64,000 nucleotides of DNA from Providencia stuartii (lineage in GTDB: Bacteria > Pseudomonadota > Gammaproteobacteria > Enterobacterales > Enterobacteriaceae), in NCBI GenBank assembly GCA_900455155.1, contig UGUC01000002.1:2232001-2296000 (forward strand), given 5' to 3'. Position 1 is the first letter of the stretch. Each line of letters starts with the position of its first letter. The translations under genes were made by a program, and so were the position numbers. This document shows, piece after piece, positions 60,777-64,000 of this stretch. The notes under the pieces were generated by a model, which saw nothing but the letters and a program-made list of their open reading frames with translations, was not told the DNA's origin and searched no databases.

Positions 60777-61526
60777 ATGTCCACTTATATCATTGCAGAT
60801 TTGCATTTGAGTGAAGATGAACCGGCGATCACCGCCGGTTTTATGAATTTTATTCATCAGCAAGCAATTCATGCCGATAGCCTCTATATACTCGGTGATT
60901 TTTTCAATTACTGGATTGGTGATGACGATAAAACCCCACTCCACCAGCAAGTCGCCAATGCCCTAACAATGCTCACTGAGCGAGGCATTCCCTGCTACTT
61001 TATCCATGGTAATCGAGACTTTTTACTTGGGAAACGTTATGCCAAACAATGTGGTATGACTATACTCAACCAAGAAACATTACTGGAGCTTTATGGTAAA
61101 CGCGTACTCATTTTACACGGTGATACACTGTGTATTGATGATCAGGCTTATCAAAATTACCGTAAAAAAGTGCATACGCCTTGGATCCAACGCCTATTTT
61201 TAGCCCTACCGCTGTTTATTCGCCGACGGATAGCAGAAAAAATGCGCCAAAACAGCCAATACGCCAGCAGTATGAAGGCCGAATCAATCATGGATGTCAA
61301 CCCACAAGCGGTGATTAACGCCTTAACAAATTACCAAGCTGATTGGATGATCCATGGGCATACACATCGTCCTGCTATTCATGAAGTGAAGGTTGGTGAT
61401 AAGTACTGCTATCGTGGTGTATTAGGAGCATGGCACCATGAAGGCTCCGCATTTGTGATTAACGAACAAGGTATCGAACTTATTTTTTTCCCTTTCGAGC
61501 CTAAGACACACTCGACTCGCTCTTAA
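60777..61526 (+). CDS. lpxH: UDP-2,3-diacylglucosamine pyrophosphatase
   Basis: Lipid A pathway hydrolase, fourth step. Calcineurin-like metallophosphatase motifs in order: [42 protein letters not shown] and [10 protein letters not shown]. 249 residues. Forms a pair with ppiB as in E. coli. Intact; the tail KTHSTRS is slightly longer than in E. coli. Confidence 0.95.
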   Translation: MSTYIIADLHLSEDEPAITAGFMNFIHQQAIHADSLYILGDFFNYWIGDDDKTPLHQQVANALTMLTERGIPCYFIHGNRDFLLGKRYAKQCGMTILNQETLLELYGKRVLILHGDTLCIDDQAYQNYRKKVHTPWIQRLFLALPLFIRRRIAEKMRQNSQYASSMKAESIMDVNPQAVINALTNYQADWMIHGHTHRPAIHEVKVGDKYCYRGVLGAWHHEGSAFVINEQGIELIFFPFEPKTHSTRS

Positions 61527-61556
61527 ACCCCCAGTCTGTTTGCTGATATTTTAACC

Positions 61557-61572
61557 ACGCAAACGTTTTCCT
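61557..61572 (+). promoter_or_regulatory. PurR operator of purEK
   Basis: ACGCAAACGTTTTCCT fits the PurR consensus ACGCAAACGTTTNCNT at all fixed positions. It lies 83 bases before purE, as in E. coli, so purEK should be repressed by PurR with purines. Confidence 0.9.
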
Positions 61573-61654
61573 TACCCTTTTACCATGATATGATCGAGGT
61601 AATTTATTTTTCCCACCTCACGGTGAAAGTTTATTAACCACAGGATCACATCAA

Positions 61655-62170
61655 ATGACTGCCCAAGTATCTGCACAATCTGCGGCTAAAATCGCCATTG
61701 TTATGGGTTCTAAAAGTGACTGGTCAACTATGCAACATGCGGCGGATGTTTTAACTGAGCTGCAAGTGCCCTTTCACGTTGAAATCGTCTCAGCACACCG
61801 TACGCCTGATAAATTATTCTCCTTTGCTGAAAAAGCAAAAGCAAATGGCTTTGATGTGATCATTGCTGGTGCAGGTGGCGCGGCACATTTGCCGGGGATG
61901 CTAGCTGCGAAAACATTGGTTCCTGTATTAGGTGTTCCTGTACAAAGTGCAGCTTTAAGCGGTGTCGATAGTCTCTATTCTATTGTGCAAATGCCAAAAG
62001 GTATTCCTGTTGGCACATTAGCAATTGGCAAAGCTGGAGCAGCAAATGCGGCATTATTGGCAGCGCAAATTTTAGCAAACACTGACACAGCCTTATTGAC
62101 ACGCCTATCGGCTTGGCGCGAAAGTCAAACTAATGACGTGTTGAACAACCCAGACCCTCGGGAGGCGTAA
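61655..62170 (+). CDS. purE: N5-carboxyaminoimidazole ribonucleotide mutase
   Basis: Converts N5-CAIR to CAIR in purine synthesis. Signatures: [64 protein letters not shown] and [13 protein letters not shown]. 171 residues. Its stop overlaps the purK start by one base (TAATG). Intact. Confidence 0.96.
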   Translation: MTAQVSAQSAAKIAIVMGSKSDWSTMQHAADVLTELQVPFHVEIVSAHRTPDKLFSFAEKAKANGFDVIIAGAGGAAHLPGMLAAKTLVPVLGVPVQSAALSGVDSLYSIVQMPKGIPVGTLAIGKAGAANAALLAAQILANTDTALLTRLSAWRESQTNDVLNNPDPREA

Positions 62171-63253
62171 TGAAACCTGTTTGTGTCCTTGGTAATGGTC
62201 AATTAGGAAGAATGTTACGCCAAGCAGGTGAACCACTTGGTATCGCGGTGTTTCCTGTTGGTTTAGATGCCGAGCCAGAAGCCGTTCCCTATCAACAAAG
62301 TGTCATTACTGCAGAAATTGAGCGCTGGCCTGAGACACCACTGACCAAAGAATTGGCCCGCCATAATGCGTTTATTAATCGCGATATTTTCCCTCGCCTA
62401 GCTGACAGGTTTCCCCAAAAAAGTCTATTTGATTCATTGGGCCTAGCAACCGCTCCTTGGGCCTGTCTTGAATCCAAAGATCAATGGCCTGAGTTATTCT
62501 CAACGCTTGGCGATTTTTTGATAGTTAAACGTAGGACTGGGTGGCTATGATGGGCGCGGTCAATGGCGTGTTCGCCCTGGTGATGAAGCCAGCCTGCCCG
62601 ATGAAATCTACGGGGAGTGCATTGTCGAACAAGGTATCCCTTTTGATGCCGAAGTTTCAGTCATTGGCGCACGTAACCGCGCTGGTGAGAGTGTGTTTTA
62701 TCCGATTACCCATAACCTACATCAAGAAGGGATTTTACGTACCAGCGTAGCATTTCCGAAGGCAGATAACTCACAGCAAAAACAAGCACAATCCATGTTG
62801 AGTGCAGTAATGGATGAGTTAGATTATGTTGGCGTGATGGCAATGGAATGCTTTGTGGTTGGTGATAAATTACTCATCAATGAGCTTGCTCCTCGCGTGC
62901 ATAACAGCGGCCATTGGACTCAAAATGGCGCCTCCATTAGCCAATTTGAGCTACATTTGAGGGCTATTTTAGATTTACCAATGCCATCACCTGAAGTGTT
63001 TAGTCCATCCGTTATGGTTAATTTGATTGGTACTGATGTCAACTCACACTGGCTCAGACTACCACTCGTACACTTACACTGGTATGAAAAAGAAGTACGC
63101 CCAGCCCGCAAGGTTGGTCATTTAAATCTCACGCATAATGCTCCGTCAAAGCTTGCTGATACATTAGACGCACTCGTCGATATGTTACCAAATGAGTACA
63201 AAAGTGGCATTGAATGGGCAAAAGCAAAATTAAACTGGTACTATGCCCAATAA
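62170..63253 (+). CDS. purK: N5-carboxyaminoimidazole ribonucleotide synthase (one frame break)
   Basis: ATP-grasp enzyme that makes N5-CAIR for PurE. N-terminal VCVLGNGQLGRMLRQAGEPL, then ATP-grasp segments and NELAPRVHNSGHWTQNGASI. The frame breaks at G-run 62539-62541; removing one base gives VKRRTGGYDGRGQWRVRPGD and joins FDAEVSVIGARNRAGESVFY. Rebuilt 360 residues against 355 in E. coli. Ends at the hairpin 63276. Confidence 0.95.
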
Positions 63254-63275
63254 ACAGGGAAAATAGCGCGATACG

Positions 63276-63302
63276 ATGCCCGATATTTTCGGGCATTTTG
63301 CG
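63276..63302 (+). terminator. Terminator of purEK
   Basis: ATGCCCGA-TATTT-TCGGGCAT then TTTGCG. 22 bases after the purK stop. Confidence 0.8.
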
Positions 63303-63355
63303 TTTATATCGCTGTCTTTTTTGTGCAAAAAACAGGCAGAGTGACCGGAGTTGAC

Positions 63356-64000
63356 ATGGTAGCCTCAAATTCCCCGTTGTTTAGCCCACTTTATCAGTGG
63401 AGTATCCTCATTTTGTTAGGGATGGTCTATTTTTTAGCCACCGCGACAACCTTTACCTCGTTAGGTGTTGTTCTCCCCAGTATGATTGAGGAACTGCAAT
63501 GGAGTTGGACAGAGGCAGGGTTTGGTTTCACGTTATTAGGGTTGACTTGTGGTTTAGCCAGTTTTCTTCCGTCTGTCCTGATCCGTAAAATCGGCGTTCG
63601 CCTCACCCTTTTACTCGGTGCTCTCGTCTTTATCGCGGGGTTTTATAGCCTCTATTCGACCGAAACCATTAGTCGCTATTTTCTCGGTACTGCCCTGATA
63701 GGTATAGGCTTTACTCTACTCGCGACCGTTCCGGGAACCTATGTTCTTTCTCGCCTATTTGAAAAACAGTCTCTCGCTTTTGGCCTCTATTTTACCATCG
63801 GGGGATTAGGGGGCGTCGCGGGGCCTTGGATCTATTTCTATGCGTCAAACCAGTTAGGGTCATGGCGTATGCACTGGGTACTCTGTGCGCTTTATCTCGG
63901 TATTGTCACACTGCTGACTATTTTGGTCTTACGCGAAGGTCAACGCGAACGTGAACACGCTAAAAGCGTGGTACAAAAACAGGTCAGTGATGTTAGCAAA
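63356..64000 (+). CDS. MFS transporter, 5' part (runs off the window)
   Basis: 215 codons are visible, open to the last base. Starts MVASNSPLFSPLYQWSILIL with GGAG 6-9 bases upstream of ATG 63356. Six hydrophobic segments, with MFS hallmarks: VLPSMIEELQWSWTEAGFGF, LIRKIGVRLTLLLGALVFIA (short form of motif A) and GTALIGIGFTLLATVPGTYV; the sixth helix is followed by a charged loop (REGQREREHAK), the middle of a 12-helix carrier. Substrate unknown; resembles CynX/oxalate-formate-type anion carriers. Separated from purK by a terminator. Confidence 0.85.
   Translation, partial: MVASNSPLFSPLYQWSILILLGMVYFLATATTFTSLGVVLPSMIEELQWSWTEAGFGFTLLGLTCGLASFLPSVLIRKIGVRLTLLLGALVFIAGFYSLYSTETISRYFLGTALIGIGFTLLATVPGTYVLSRLFEKQSLAFGLYFTIGGLGGVAGPWIYFYASNQLGSWRMHWVLCALYLGIVTLLTILVLREGQREREHAKSVVQKQVSDVSK

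Overview
The window looks like chromosomal DNA of an AT-rich enterobacterium of the Proteus/Providencia/Morganella group, most likely Providencia. Three things point there: a membrane L-amino-acid deaminase typical of these genera (36.1-37.5 kb), nap, nrf and ccm proteins very close to enterobacterial ones, and the enterobacterial gene neighbourhood cysS/ppiB/lpxH/purE/purK with folD/ybcJ and an argU-like tRNA. I compared proteins from memory only, so the genus is an inference.

Layout. 0-4.8 kb: 3' part of glgP, a rob-type regulator and a galP-type sugar porter. 4.9-7.5 kb: TonB-dependent copper receptor with a small DUF2946-like partner. 7.8-11.9 kb: a minus-strand operon of unknown substrate (HTH-PfkB kinase fusion, GATase-like protein, DMT-type transporter, phosphotriesterase-like hydrolase). 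12.4-30.9 kb: an anaerobic nitrogen-oxide respiration block. ccmCDEFGH and napFDAGHBC are on minus, and nrfABCDE plus a fused nrfFG are on plus, transcribed away from nap from a shared 0.75-kb control region. 31-41.6 kb: gene-poor DNA with a 6-phospho-beta-glucosidase, the L-amino-acid deaminase, an lpxP-like acyltransferase and several small unknown genes. 41.9-48.2 kb: a pair of small exported proteins, a five-repeat type I-F-like CRISPR array without cas genes, arsRDABC, an IS3-family transposase relic and tRNA-Arg. 48.4-49.5 kb: folD and ybcJ. 49.9-57.7 kb: a chaperone-usher fimbrial operon with three chaperones. 58.5-64 kb: cysS, ppiB, lpxH, purEK behind a PurR site, and the start of an MFS transporter.

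How it works together: Nap reduces nitrate to nitrite in the periplasm and Nrf reduces nitrite to ammonium. Both need covalently bound haem c. Ccm and NrfE/NrfFG supply the haem-attachment machinery, but ccmA and ccmB are not beside ccmC.

Quality warning: I find about 31 single-base frame breaks, nearly all at short homopolymers and nearly all surplus bases. They hit essential genes (cysS, folD) and even the tRNA anticodon loop. In every case the homology continues in the next frame to a normal C-terminus. I therefore treat them as sequencing or consensus errors and give full reconstructed gene spans, marking each break.
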